64,000 nt of DNA from Scatophagus argus (Eukaryota > Chordata > Actinopteri > Scatophagidae): assembly GCF_020382885.2 (NCBI RefSeq), contig NC_058501.1:16320501-16384500 (forward strand), written 5' to 3'. This document shows positions 13,201 through 36,416 of this stretch, in pieces. Every line of letters starts with the position of its first letter. The stretch's first letter is position 1. The position numbers and the translations under genes were made by a program. Under the pieces are notes generated by a model. The model worked only from the letters and a program-made list of their open reading frames with translations, did not search any database and was not told the DNA's origin.

Positions 13201-14782
13201 TGCTGGAGCATGCCTTGTAGACAGAGACACATGTTATGAGTGAGTTTATATGTCTGCACAGTATCTGCAGCCCAGTATATGTACACTGTTTTGTCCCCTT
13301 TGTACCCTCAGAGTCCTGTTGTGTGCTACTGTGTACTATGAGCTAATTAAGAGCTAATTAGTAAATTGTTAGAAAATATTATGTATCTATGTATTTGTTT
13401 GTACAAATATGTATAGAATGTATAGAAATACTTTAACCTACATATACTCAGATATCTATGAGTTTAAAGTAAAGGCTTGTGCATGGGACATTAAGATGCT
13501 TAAAGCTTATACACAGACAGGTAAACAGTAGATAAATAATAATAAAAAAAAAAACAAGGGATGGAAATACAACTACAAAAAAGAAAAAAACAAGAAGTGA
13601 AAAAGAAAAAATGTTACACAACAAGTATAAGTTTACTTACAATGAAAGCTGTAAATGGAAAGTTATCTAAATTTGGTTTAAGTTTTGTTTTTTTTAATCT
13701 GCAGTAATTTTGATAAAATTTAGTTTGTCTGGACATTTCATTGACTTTACAGACTTGACTTTAATAACTGTACATGAGAGAATAAATGGCAGATGAATCA
13801 CTACAAAACAGGTGTAAGTAACAGGCCTGTCCTGACATTTTTACTAACATTACGTGGGTCATATAGGCAGAGTCGTTTGTGAAAACATGGATATTTGTCT
13901 CTCACCGCCAGCTGCTCTTTATAATAATCCATGTTCCAATCACTGTCACCAGGGAGTGGAGTGTGTGGATGTGACAGGTGGCGATGGTGATGGAGAGGCC
14001 TAGAAGAAGAGCTGCCCCTTGCTTCACAGGAGGACCTGAAATGACAGCAAAATTATACAACCCACTGACAACCGTCAAACAGGCAGCTACACCCAAGACA
14101 CAGCGTATGACAAACTGTGCAGGATATTCTATCAATTCCAGTGAAAAAAAACAAACAAACGTGAAAACACATCACCTAAATGTGTTTGAATTATTAACAC
14201 TGTCAACCAGGACAAGTGCAATTCAATACAACAACCACTCAACATTTCTCTAAAGTGTTTACTATACAGTATAGAGAGCAATTCTTGGGATTCAGACAAC
14301 TCCACACAGGGGTCTGCCAGTCATGCCTTCCATATGTCAATAAATGTTTTCAAAACATTCATGAAGGCCACAAAGGAGAGTCAGAGCCATCACTACAGGT
14401 GCATCAGGAAAAAAACTTGAGTGACAAAAGAAGAAATACTTCAAAAACCTCAAAAAACACATAAACTACAGTCACAAAACACAAGACAGGGGGTTCGAAG
14501 CATACTGGAAGACTTAAGGCGCAGAGGCTTGAAGAAAAGAAAAGATTAATTAAAGTCTTCACCACCATCATTCATGGTCAGCAGATTGGACGTCACTAAT
14601 CCTTCATGCTATGGGGCAGAGACTGATGAGGAGATTTCCACTTTCTTCAGACTTTCTATATGACTTCTAAGAGAACAATATAGTCTAATCTGACCAAAAT
14701 ACTCACTGAGGTAACGGAAGAGGAATCCAGCAGGGATGGAGGCGGCGAGGACTCCCAGGTACACCAGTTCATCAGGAGACAT
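10201..14782 (-). CDS. mboat7: Lysophosphatidylinositol acyltransferase 1 (MBOAT7/LPIAT1)
   Basis: ER and endomembrane MBOAT enzyme that transfers arachidonoyl-type chains from acyl-CoA to lysophosphatidylinositol in the Lands cycle. Eight coding exons join in frame to 475 aa (human 472): 14707-14782, 13906-14035, 13087-13213, 12837-12993, 12266-12461, 11651-11803, 11318-11494, 10201-10612. Catalytic residues of the family are present: Asn316 in RYWNMTVQWWL and His351 in SAYWHGLHAGYYLSFLT. The C-terminal WVHWFLKMRAYDYMCMGFVL block is near-identical to MBOAT7 and separates it from MBOAT1, 2 and 5. The protein is hydrophobic throughout and ends in a basic/acidic tail. A splice acceptor lies just upstream of the ATG, so a non-coding first exon is likely; a matching GTAAGT donor sits at 15656-15661. 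A divergent TSEN34, present next to MBOAT7 in human, was not seen. Confidence 0.97.
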
Positions 14783-16080
14783 CGCTCTGCTGGCACAAAA
14801 CCAAAGGTCAGCTCACACACAGCACATACCTACACATGACACAACATTAACAACCAATCAGACAACAACACACACAGCAAAGAGTGATGGACACAATAAA
14901 AGCACCCCATACAGACAATTCCACACAGTGCATCCCAAATACCCTGCAATACATACTAATAACTTGGTAGAGCTAATAATTTCCATTTTTATTCAGATTC
15001 CTCCATATGAAGCGAAAACCTTCCGAATTTACGCAACTTCCGGTGAGCTGTATGCAACGGCACACTGTAACACTGTTGCAGCACCACGCACCATTAATTT
15101 AAACGGCCACAATGAAGGAGTTTTAAAAGACATTAAAACACGCATGCCAGTATTACATAACAGGGAATAACATGTGGGGACCTGCAGCTTTGGAATACCA
15201 CAGGAAGTAAGCCCAGAATACAGTGGATCTCAGTCTGTATTTGAGCCAAGGACAAAGCTGGGGCAAACAACTACGCCTTTCATCACTTCCATTCAATGTA
15301 ACAGTTAGCCGAGTTATAAATGACATCCTTCAATTTACTCAGGGCTCAAAAATGAGTCTACCGTCGCTCCATTGCCTTTAAAAAAGCTACTTCCAGGTAG
15401 GTGACTTCTGAGCATCAGCGTTAGCCAACAGCAACAAAGCCCAACAAAAGGATGACCATCTTCATAGATCGTGACAGATTTGATAAAAACAATAAAGAAG
15501 ATACTTAATGTAAAACGACGAGGCCAAAGACTGTCTGATGATTACAGTATGTGGGACATCAGTACGGCTATGCAACCGCTAACATAGGAAGTCTAAACTA
15601 AAAATTATCACAGTGACTGTTATGCTAGCAAGCGTGAGTTGAAAAGGTTCCGATTACTTACATTTATAACGTTTAATCACCACGGTTTAGTTATTCTAGT
15701 CTCGAGAAAGCCTGCACATGCACCCACCCATTCACACCATGAATGTTTTTTCACACAGCTAACACAGGAGGAATTTACTTCCCAGTTGAAGAACGACGTC
15801 ACTAAGCGGCAGTGAACTGTACCATCCCATCTGTACGGAGGGGGGTGGGCGGAGTGGACTGTACCACTAACATTTAGGGAAAACGCACTCTAAAATTAAA
15901 ATACATCATTTGAAAATGAATCACTTTCTCCGGTATAACACTACAATTGTATCTGAACTTTCATGTGTCCATGATTATATTGTAATATAAAATCCTATAT
16001 AAATTTATTGTATACAATTTATGAGAGCAAATACTGCAAAGGAATAAGGAACAACTCAGTTCTTTGGTCAGACCAACATT
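14783..16080. other. mboat7 promoter and 5' UTR region
   Basis: Between the mboat7 start codon and the rps9 3' end. On the minus strand a GTAAGT donor at 15656-15661 pairs in principle with the acceptor just upstream of the mboat7 ATG. This suggests a non-coding mboat7 exon ending at 15662 and a promoter somewhere in 15700-15900. That is inference only. No other gene is visible. Confidence 0.45.
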
Positions 16081-16086
16081 TTTATT
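16081..16086 (-). terminator. rps9 polyadenylation signal
   Basis: AATAAA on the minus strand (TTTATT as given), 55 bp beyond the rps9 stop codon. The implied 3' UTR of under 100 nt is usual for ribosomal-protein mRNAs. Confidence 0.85.
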
Positions 16087-16140
16087 GAAAATTTGACAGA
16101 ACAGGAAGTATCAGAACACACTCCCTGGACGACATCCTTC

Positions 16141-17517
<1,377 letters not shown>

Positions 17518-18161
17518 TTAGAAGTGCCTGCAACATTAGACATCAGTTAGTTAGATTAAAAACCAAATCATTTTTTACATCAGAAATAATTCTCACAATG
17601 CAGTTGTAGTCAACTACAGACTATAATCTGCCCAGGTTTTCTAATCATTAGATAAAATCCGCTTCAGTTGGAACCATTCACACTGAATCAACTAATTTGT
17701 GAAAAAAATAGCTGCATCCAAATTATATGGACAGGACTATAAAACGTACTGATGAAGCAAAATAACCCCATGCTAACAGTTCTGTTGTGACAGCCTCGAT
17801 TCAAACCCTATCATTTCAGTTTTCATGCCTTTACATCTTTACACCTTTTGAACTTCAACAACTTCATAAATTAGTCTAAAACAATATCACGAGACTGTGA
17901 ATCCTGCTTTACTGTAAAACTTTCAGCCGTACGACTAGGCCGCAGCTGCACCGCACCACGTTGTTCAATGCGACAGCTCGAGCTAGCTTAGCCGAATTAG
18001 CTTTTTGCTTCAATCGTCACAAAATGATACGATGGTTGTCTTCAAAACACGTCCGCTTAAAGGACTACGTTTCTTTTTACTCTCTGTGGACGTCTGAACA
18101 TTTAAAAGGTTAAAATAGTGCGGGTTTGTGTCGTATAGTGTCATGAGGCAGCAGCCCGTAC

Positions 18162-18192
18162 CTGTCTCGCTCAGGCTCGCGCAGTAAAGAGG
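18162..18192 (-). promoter_or_regulatory. rps9 non-coding first exon with 5'-TOP start
   Basis: On the minus strand CCTCTTT (18192-18186) is a pyrimidine run of the 5'-terminal oligopyrimidine type that starts ribosomal-protein mRNAs and gives mTOR-dependent translation. The short exon ends in GAGACAG followed by a GTACGG donor at 18161-18160, which would splice to the acceptor at 17528. The exact start is inferred. Confidence 0.65.
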
Positions 18193-18235
18193 ACGATATA
18201 GGAAGTTCTCATTCACTTATAGGGCTTACAAATGC

Positions 18236-18254
18236 ACTACATATCCCATCATGC
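18236..18254 (+). promoter_or_regulatory. ZNF143/THAP11-type promoter motif
   Basis: ACTACATATCCCATCATGC fits the long ZNF143-associated motif ACTACAnnTCCCAnnATGC. It lies about 45 bp upstream of the inferred rps9 start, a usual position for this housekeeping-promoter element. Confidence 0.65.
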
Positions 18255-19050
18255 CTGCATGCTCTCTAACGGAAGTAGAAATTTTGGTCTTGGCGCACTC
18301 TGTTGGTCAAACAGAAAACAACCGCTGAAAACGTTGACGGTATTAGCTTCAAATGTACACTATATATGTGTGTATGTTTCTACGTGCCTTCAGATATGAG
18401 TGTATCATGAATGTTATAAATGTTGTTGTCGTTATCATTTATCTGAAAATGAAAACAGATTTCAAGCTGTCAGTTTAAACTGGGGTGCATCTAATGGTAT
18501 ACAAGGAGTCAAATGGCCTGCTTTGATTTCAGATTTTTCTCTTGAACTGAATGTGTTTGAATGGGGTGTTACTGTACAAGTGTTTAACAAGAAGTGTGAA
18601 ATCTTGCTTTATAAAGTGTGTAAGAGCGAAGGTGGTAAACTCGGACAGAAGGACATGGGTGACTATTTATATAACTCTGAAATGGGACCCTGAGCATGTG
18701 TTTCTGTCTGTCAGGCTGCCTGATGTACTGATGGACACACAGAAGCTCACTTGCTTTCTCTTTCACTGCACTGTATCCTGTCTTTTCCGGACAGGACGTG
18801 TGTTGTTTTGTGGACTTTGTTTGTGTTTTCTTCTTTGACTATTCAGCAAAGTTAAATCGAGTCTTAACCTTCTTTGCCCCCAACATCTTGGATCTTCTGT
18901 TTTCTCCTGCTGGGATTTTTCTCCTGTTCCTCCAGCCTTATTGCCTGCTCTCCTGTGTGCACATCAACTCTTCCTTTTTCTCCTGCTCTCTTTTTCCTTT
19001 TCCTTCCATCTTGTGCCGGTGCTTGTCTCCTTGTGCGTGGTTTTTGGACT
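18255..19050 (+). other. Gap between rps9 promoter and rbfox1l start; rbfox1l 5' UTR
   Basis: Bidirectional spacer. The last few hundred bases before 19051 are rich in pyrimidine runs and probably hold the rbfox1l promoter or 5' UTR. No coding exon is visible. Confidence 0.45.
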
Positions 19051-29759
<10,709 letters not shown>

Positions 29760-30208
29760 GCCGCCCGTCGGGGAGGGGGCGGGTGGAAGTCGTCTCTCTT
29801 GAACTCTGGGATTGGCTGATGGTCCGTGGACGCTGCAGGACAGATAATGAGATCCTTAAAATGAAGAAATGTGGTTTTTACCGCCTGTCTCTACCACAAC
29901 CTCTCCTCGAGAGACTAAACAGACTGAAGCTGTAAATACTTACTGCCCATGTTGCTGGTGAATACTTAGAACCTGGAAGAGGATGTTATGTAATATAGAG
30001 GAAGTTGCTTAACTGTTTTGTGAATTTGAAGAGTAACTGGTGATGGTAGATGTTTCACACTACAGGAGGGGGAGAATACTGTGAGAGTGATTTTTGTGAG
30101 TGATGTCTGGGGTTTTTCCACGGGTCAAACTGTACAAAAACAGAACATTTTGTACAATGTTAAATGACTTATTTTTGATGCTAATTATTTACTAAATCTA
30201 TATTTGAC

Positions 30209-30239
<31 letters not shown>

Positions 30240-30870
30240 GTGTGAGTAAATGAGTGAGGTTATTGTTCAGTTAACCGCTGAGAGACAGCTGTGACACTCT
30301 GGTATCATTACGACAAATGCAGAACTCATGTTTGTCTGGATGTAGTTGGGTTTTTTATGCCTTTCTAACAATCTACCTCTCATACATTTTTAGCTTTTAA
30401 TACAGGTGTCTTTATTAATTCTGTCATGCTTCCTGTAGCTGTGAGCTTTTTTCTTCTCTTCACTTTTCTGCCAGTAAATCCGAACTAACACGGTTTCTGT
30501 AGCTCATCTGAGCCTGACGCCTGTCGGGTGCCTCCTGTTAAGTCTCCAGGTTTTACTTTCCTAATCGTTTTAAGCCCCAGCAGTCTTTTGCTGTTGCCTC
30601 TAACACACAAACCGAGGATTAAAGGCTTCACTTTGGGTTTTGCTTCTCTCATCTTATCTCAAATAACTGCCCACCATGTAGGAGTTTCAGTGTTCTGTTC
30701 AGTTCAGCCTCTTGTTGACTTTACCTTTACTGTCATCTTTGCTTGTATTTTCTCTCCGTTTCCTCATTCAGAAGTGCTGAATGGCTTCTTGTCTTTGTTT
30801 CTTTGGCAGTCCTGTCTGCTGTGTTTGATGCTGTCCTCTAAATAAACCTTGTTTTCTCTCTCTTCTTCTC
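29760..30870 (+). other. rbfox1l 3' UTR
   Basis: Follows the rbfox1l stop codon. An AATAAA at 30841-30846 is followed by T-rich sequence, and a second AATAAA lies at 30970-30975. A GT run occupies 30208-30244. No open frame of interest. Confidence 0.6.
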
Positions 30871-32270
30871 TTCTGTCTATTATTGATTCACATTAACATT
30901 TTCCTCTTTTTTTTTCCTTTGGGTTGTTTTGTCCGTTTCACACAAGAAGTCCCAACTCATTTGCATGAAAATAAAGGTAAAAATATAATTTCCATCAGGC
31001 CTTAAAGAGAAATGGAAGCAGCCTCTTCTTCTTTCTTCCCTGTGTTGACTCTGTTTTCCTACTTGTATTTCTTTGCTAACTTCAGTGCAGACTTCCATGT
31101 CATCTCACTTACTATTCACCCTCGAGTCGACCTGTTTTTCTTTTCTTCTGGGCTTCTATAGAAAACATGTAGCCCATATGCAAAATTGACTGTCTTCTTC
31201 TACATTAACTGGTTTCATTCATTTCTTGAGTAGTAGATGTAGTTGTAAGTCTTATAAGACTTAGATTTGACCCTTTTTCTGCTCTGACTTAAGCTTTCCT
31301 CTCCGAGTGACTCTATGCTTGTGACTTTCCTCTTTTAGTTGCATATTTCAAATCTCTTTTTCTCTCTTCTGCTCTTTATTTTCTTGTAATTAAATTAGCT
31401 TTAGTTCCTGTTTAGTTCTAGTTGCCTGTTAGTGCTTAGTTTACTGTCTTCTGAGTTTATTTATATTATTCTGAGCTAGTTTTTCTGCTTTCCCTTGTAG
31501 TTGTTCTTTAGTTTATTTTTCTCTAACTGGACAGGCAGGCTACAATTCATTTTTTTTTTTAAACAAATTTTCAAATTTTCAAAAACACTTTAAATGAATT
31601 ACACAGCTGCAGACTTGACATGCAGGTGCTGATGGGATTTTCTTTTGCAGAAGTTCTGACCATCTGATAATTAGGTTTAATGAGAAAGCAATTTCTGTTA
31701 TCACATCAAATTTAATGGACACAATCTAGAGGTACCTTCAGTAAATAAAACTTTCATTAGTTTATTAATTACGGAAACACCTTAGTGTCTTTCCTCACTT
31801 TTTCCTTTTCTTTGTCAATTTGCTTGTCTGCTTATTTCTCAGCCCTTTGACTGCATGTTATTTTGCATATTCTTTCCTTCTGCATGAACCTTTATCACTT
31901 TATCTTCTTTTTTCCACAACTTGAACTTTTGTGTTTTTCTGTCCATCATGAAACCATTTTCTTTTTTTGACTACACTGACCTCATATGTGTTGGCCAAAC
32001 CATAAATGTCAGATTTAAGTTTTTTTAAAGGAAAATCTGCCATAGCTTCATTATGTCAAGTAGCTAATATTTTAGCTCCATTTTTGGTGTCACAGGTGCC
32101 TCTCAATTGTTAGAACGACTTTTCACAATAAACTGCAAAACTTGACTCCTCTTTCCTGAGTTTTTTTTTTTAACCACACATACTCTTAGACCTTTTATTC
32201 ATTAGTCTCCATCAATACTTTCGATATTTATGATTTAATAACGACAACACTGTATGCCCTTTATACTTGA
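30871..32270. other. Convergent intergenic spacer
   Basis: T-rich sequence on the plus strand between the likely ends of rbfox1l and leng8. I see no gene here. Confidence 0.45.
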
Positions 32271-35200
32271 ATTTTATTAGATTTTTTTTTCAAAATATCT
32301 ACACAATTTACAAAATGGCAGTTTATCATGTCAGGTCTGTAGAGGTACGAGGATAGGAAGGAGGCATTGCAGATAAACCTTCAGCTTCAGTTGTTAGTGA
32401 GCTGCAACATAAAACTATTAAAGCACTGCAGACAAAATACTTACTACTTGGAGTGACTAGTTGCACATGGCAAACGGTCACAAACATAGTGAACATAAAA
32501 GGGGGGGGCTAAGACTGAGAATAGAAAAAAATACTGGTTAGATTTGTGGGACGAGAGGAGGAAAGAGAGGAGAGGACAGCATGCAGGGGGAGAAAAGGAA
32601 AGTGAGAACAGAAAATGAAGACGAGTTAAAGAGAAATGGCAGGAAACAAACACAGCTTGAGTGAGGGACGTGGGAGCTGATCCAGTGTCAAATATCAAGA
32701 AAGAATTTACAAGGACTGATGGAGGTACACAGTAAAATGGGAGCAAACAAATACTGAAAATATAACTCAGGCATCGAAGAGAAATAAACAAGTATCCAAA
32801 ATGAAAATGTGTATTGTTAGTTTTCTGGGGTGAAATTGTCTACTTAAAAAAAAAAAATAAAAATAAAAAGATAACAGCAAACATCCTGTTTCAGTGCTGG
32901 AAACCTGAGACACCAGATGTACATACTTTAACCAGGTGTTTAAAAATAATAATAATAAAAAAAATCTTCCATTTACACAAACCAAGGGCAGCAAACAACC
33001 ATGTCAACCTCATCACGTGAAGAAACCAAAACCTTAATTCCTTAGCATGGGAGCACACATCAGCACTTGTTAAATAAGAAAACTTTGCCTAAAGAAGACT
33101 GCATACTAAAAAAAATATAAAGTGTTAATAAATGTAGGTGAATTTTGAGGATAGGAACATGTTCTGTATGTTCAGACACATTTTTAGATGCGGGACTAAA
33201 CTTTTAAAACCAGGTTCTACTGCAGCTGACTCAATCAAGTCCGTCGGGTCTGCCAGCAAAAATAAGCCAAATGATTCTGAACAATTAATAAATAAGAGTG
33301 TAAAGGGGGAATAAACTAAATGTCAAACTTTACCATTAAACAACTTTAGTGTTTTACAAAAATATGAATGCATCTGGACAAACAGAAAACCACAGTAGAT
33401 GGCGACTGTCAATCATTAAACATGTTTTTTTTTTCCTTTTAAACTAAACAGGTATCATGTTGCACATAAAGACTTTTTAAATATTTTGGTAAGCAGCAAA
33501 TCTCATTAGCAGCAGATCAACATTTTCCATATTTCATTATGTGAGGCTCCCATGTATTTTATCAGCTGTATGGCTTCAACTTCAGTGGGTCAAACCAAGA
33601 GAGACTTGGATTTCTCACAATTCACCCTCTCTGGCTGGCGTCTGGAGGAGGTTCGCCCACTTATCACTCCGTGTGCTCCTGCAAATGCAGCAGTTCTACG
33701 AGCTGAAGAATGGGAAGTCTGGTGGTGTGTGAGAGAAAGGTTTGGGGAGTCAGGGGAGGGAATAGCAAAGAGGACAGGGGATCAGGTAAATGAAGGGGGA
33801 AGAAAGAAGACATGTTGAGATCATAGTCATTACAAAACATTTTCTGAAAAAAATGAACAGTTTGGAGAACAAATCCAGGTTTACAAGAGCATTTTGTCAA
33901 CTTGATGGAAATATTTCTTTTAGTGGGCAGCAAAACAATTTGTGGGTTTGGAAATGGTGGCCCCATTCGTCACCGAGTATATACCAGCTTTGTTTGACAC
34001 AAAACTGCCATATAACAGGCAAGTGACACAAATGCGGTTTTGCCTGAAATTTACCAGTCAGGTTTATCCTATCACTGGCAATCAACCCCACCATTACATT
34101 CACTGCAATGATATATGACGATGAAGACATTAGAGACATCCCAACCCAGGCCTGTCTGCATTTACGTTTACACATTCACATATACGGTGTAAGAAGAGTT
34201 TTGCAAAATCCAGAAAAAACAAACCAAAAGAAAAAAAACAAAAACATCACACTTACCCGTGTGTGAAAAAAAACTCCACTATGTACTAATTGAAAAGAAA
34301 GCACAATAATATCATACAATATTTACAAAAATATACTGTGTAGACAAGTAAACACACTGATTGTACAGCGAGACTGCATCTACTTGAGTTGTGGTCAAGT
34401 ACACCACAATCTTAAATACTGTTTTTAAAAAAGTTAAGAGGGACAGCGTCAACAAATTTCAGCACAATCATTCTAAGATGTGTAGTTAAAGGTTGCATTG
34501 GTTAGGGACACACTTCCCGACATCTTTGCAATCTAACCACTAGAATTTCATATTTTAGAATAAATATTTTTCCCAATTATCACATAAGACTGTGCACCAC
34601 CATCAATATTAATCTTAGTCCTGAAAAGCACAGACCTCCTGGAGATAAACAGACCAAAATCACATCTGAGAGGACTCCCTGCAACTCCACTGCCTTTTGA
34701 TTTTGGGTTGTTAATTTCTGTAGACTTGAATGAGGCTACAACAGCAGCTTTAATTCTACAAAGTTTTATCGTAACTACTGAAAAATGGATACAAAAGCAC
34801 TGGTCACTCCCTCTTTATAAATGTACGGCCAGTTTTAAAATGCTTTGATTTAAATACTTTACCAAAGACATTTAGACAGCAGTGTGTATCTGTGCAGTAA
34901 AATTTTGGGTATCTTACCGACTACATATTTACCATTTTAGGATGTCATCAAATTTGTTATATTTAATTCACATATTCGATATCAACCTGGAAGTTTTCAT
35001 GAAAAGCTGTTTTTCACCTCCATAATTCTTTTTTTTTCCTGTTGTCCAGATAAACACCAATACTGCTGTCCAAAAACCGTAAGACATGACAAATTTAACT
35101 CACGGGAAATGTGATGCAACATCTCTGCTTTGACATCATCCACCCTCTTCCAGAGAAGTCCCTTTCGCTTACCAGCCTTGCAAACACTAGTGCCAAATGT

Positions 35201-36416
35201 AGTATACAAACCACTTGTTATTCCCTCTTGAAGAAGCAGATTTCTCACAGATGCTCAATGTTGTATTGCCCTGCAGCTGTATTTGATGATTGCAGCTTAG
35301 CAGGCCTGCTTTTCTTCCGAAGAACAGCTGAGGTTAAGATGAGGATGGAAAACAGATTTGATCACTGCACACTGCTGTGTTGATCGGGATGTACTGGGTT
35401 CCAGGGGTTGGCAGAACTTCTACCCGAGGATGGTGGAAGCAGATTCCCTCTCTTCCTCTTGCTGCTTTGATTTGGGAGATGGAGGTCGGCTTGGAGGGCA
35501 TATAGGAGTGAGGAGATCATCTTGATGAAGAAAGCTAGGCTCTATCCTTTATCACATACAAAGTCCATGCTCATGGGATTGAGACTTTCTCCCAGAGCTG
35601 GTCAACCATTTCATGACTGTGACCAGCGAATGCATACTCCTTAATTAAACAAGGAACAAGACTTCAGTCAATTGCTTTATACGGGCCATAGAACTGGGGA
35701 GAAGGAACAGGACAAACAGCTTACTGTAGATACCTTGAGGAAACCAGATGCAGGGCAGAACATACAAACCACCACTTCTTTCAGCCAAACTGCTGGCATC
35801 TTCTCTCCTTGTTGACTCACAGTCTTTAAGAAAATGTAAAGCCGACTAGATTCTGTGGGCTCGAATTCAGACAGGAGATCGCTGGAAGAATGACTTGAAT
35901 ACCAGTTGTCTGTATTTCCCTTTTGCTTGACAAGGCTTGAAACTTCAGGTCTTGGAGCTGCTGACTTGAGGAAGGAAAAAACATGACAGAACACTGTTAG
36001 CTTTGACATCGGTTGGAGATGTAAAGGAACAGGAACCATGAGGGTGAATGCCTTCCTGACCTGGTCCTCTTGGCCTGTAAGTGCTGCGATTACATAACCC
36101 CACATCTAAACTGTTCACTCACTTTTCTGGCATTATTAATGTAGTGAGAAATCTTAGGTATTAGGCTACCCTACAATATTTGAGTGACAGCATGAGCAGA
36201 CTCCTCATGTTTAAAACAGTTCTTATCTGAGTGTTAGAGAATTAGATCTGAAGTCTGCATGTATCTTTCTTTCTATATGGGTCTTCAACAGTTGTAAATC
36301 TGCCATCTAGTCTGTCTGAACTGGCTGAGGTGTCTGAAGTGCAGTGCATTGTATATGTAAGGATCCACAATGGTCCCCTAGCATCTCCCTTAATCATGCT
36401 AAACCCCCACTCCCCA
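32271..36416 (-). other. Probable long leng8 3' UTR and flank
   Basis: Follows the leng8 stop on the minus strand. The only clear minus-strand AATAAA in these 4 kb is at 32273-32278, which would give a 3' UTR of about 4.1 kb. Open frames here are short and show no family resemblance. Closer variant signals, such as the ATTAAA near 34749, may be used instead. Confidence 0.4.

Noticed and set aside
35677-36105. 142-codon minus-strand frame after leng8
   Set aside because: It lies in the presumed leng8 3' UTR, has no family match and no splice link to the gene.
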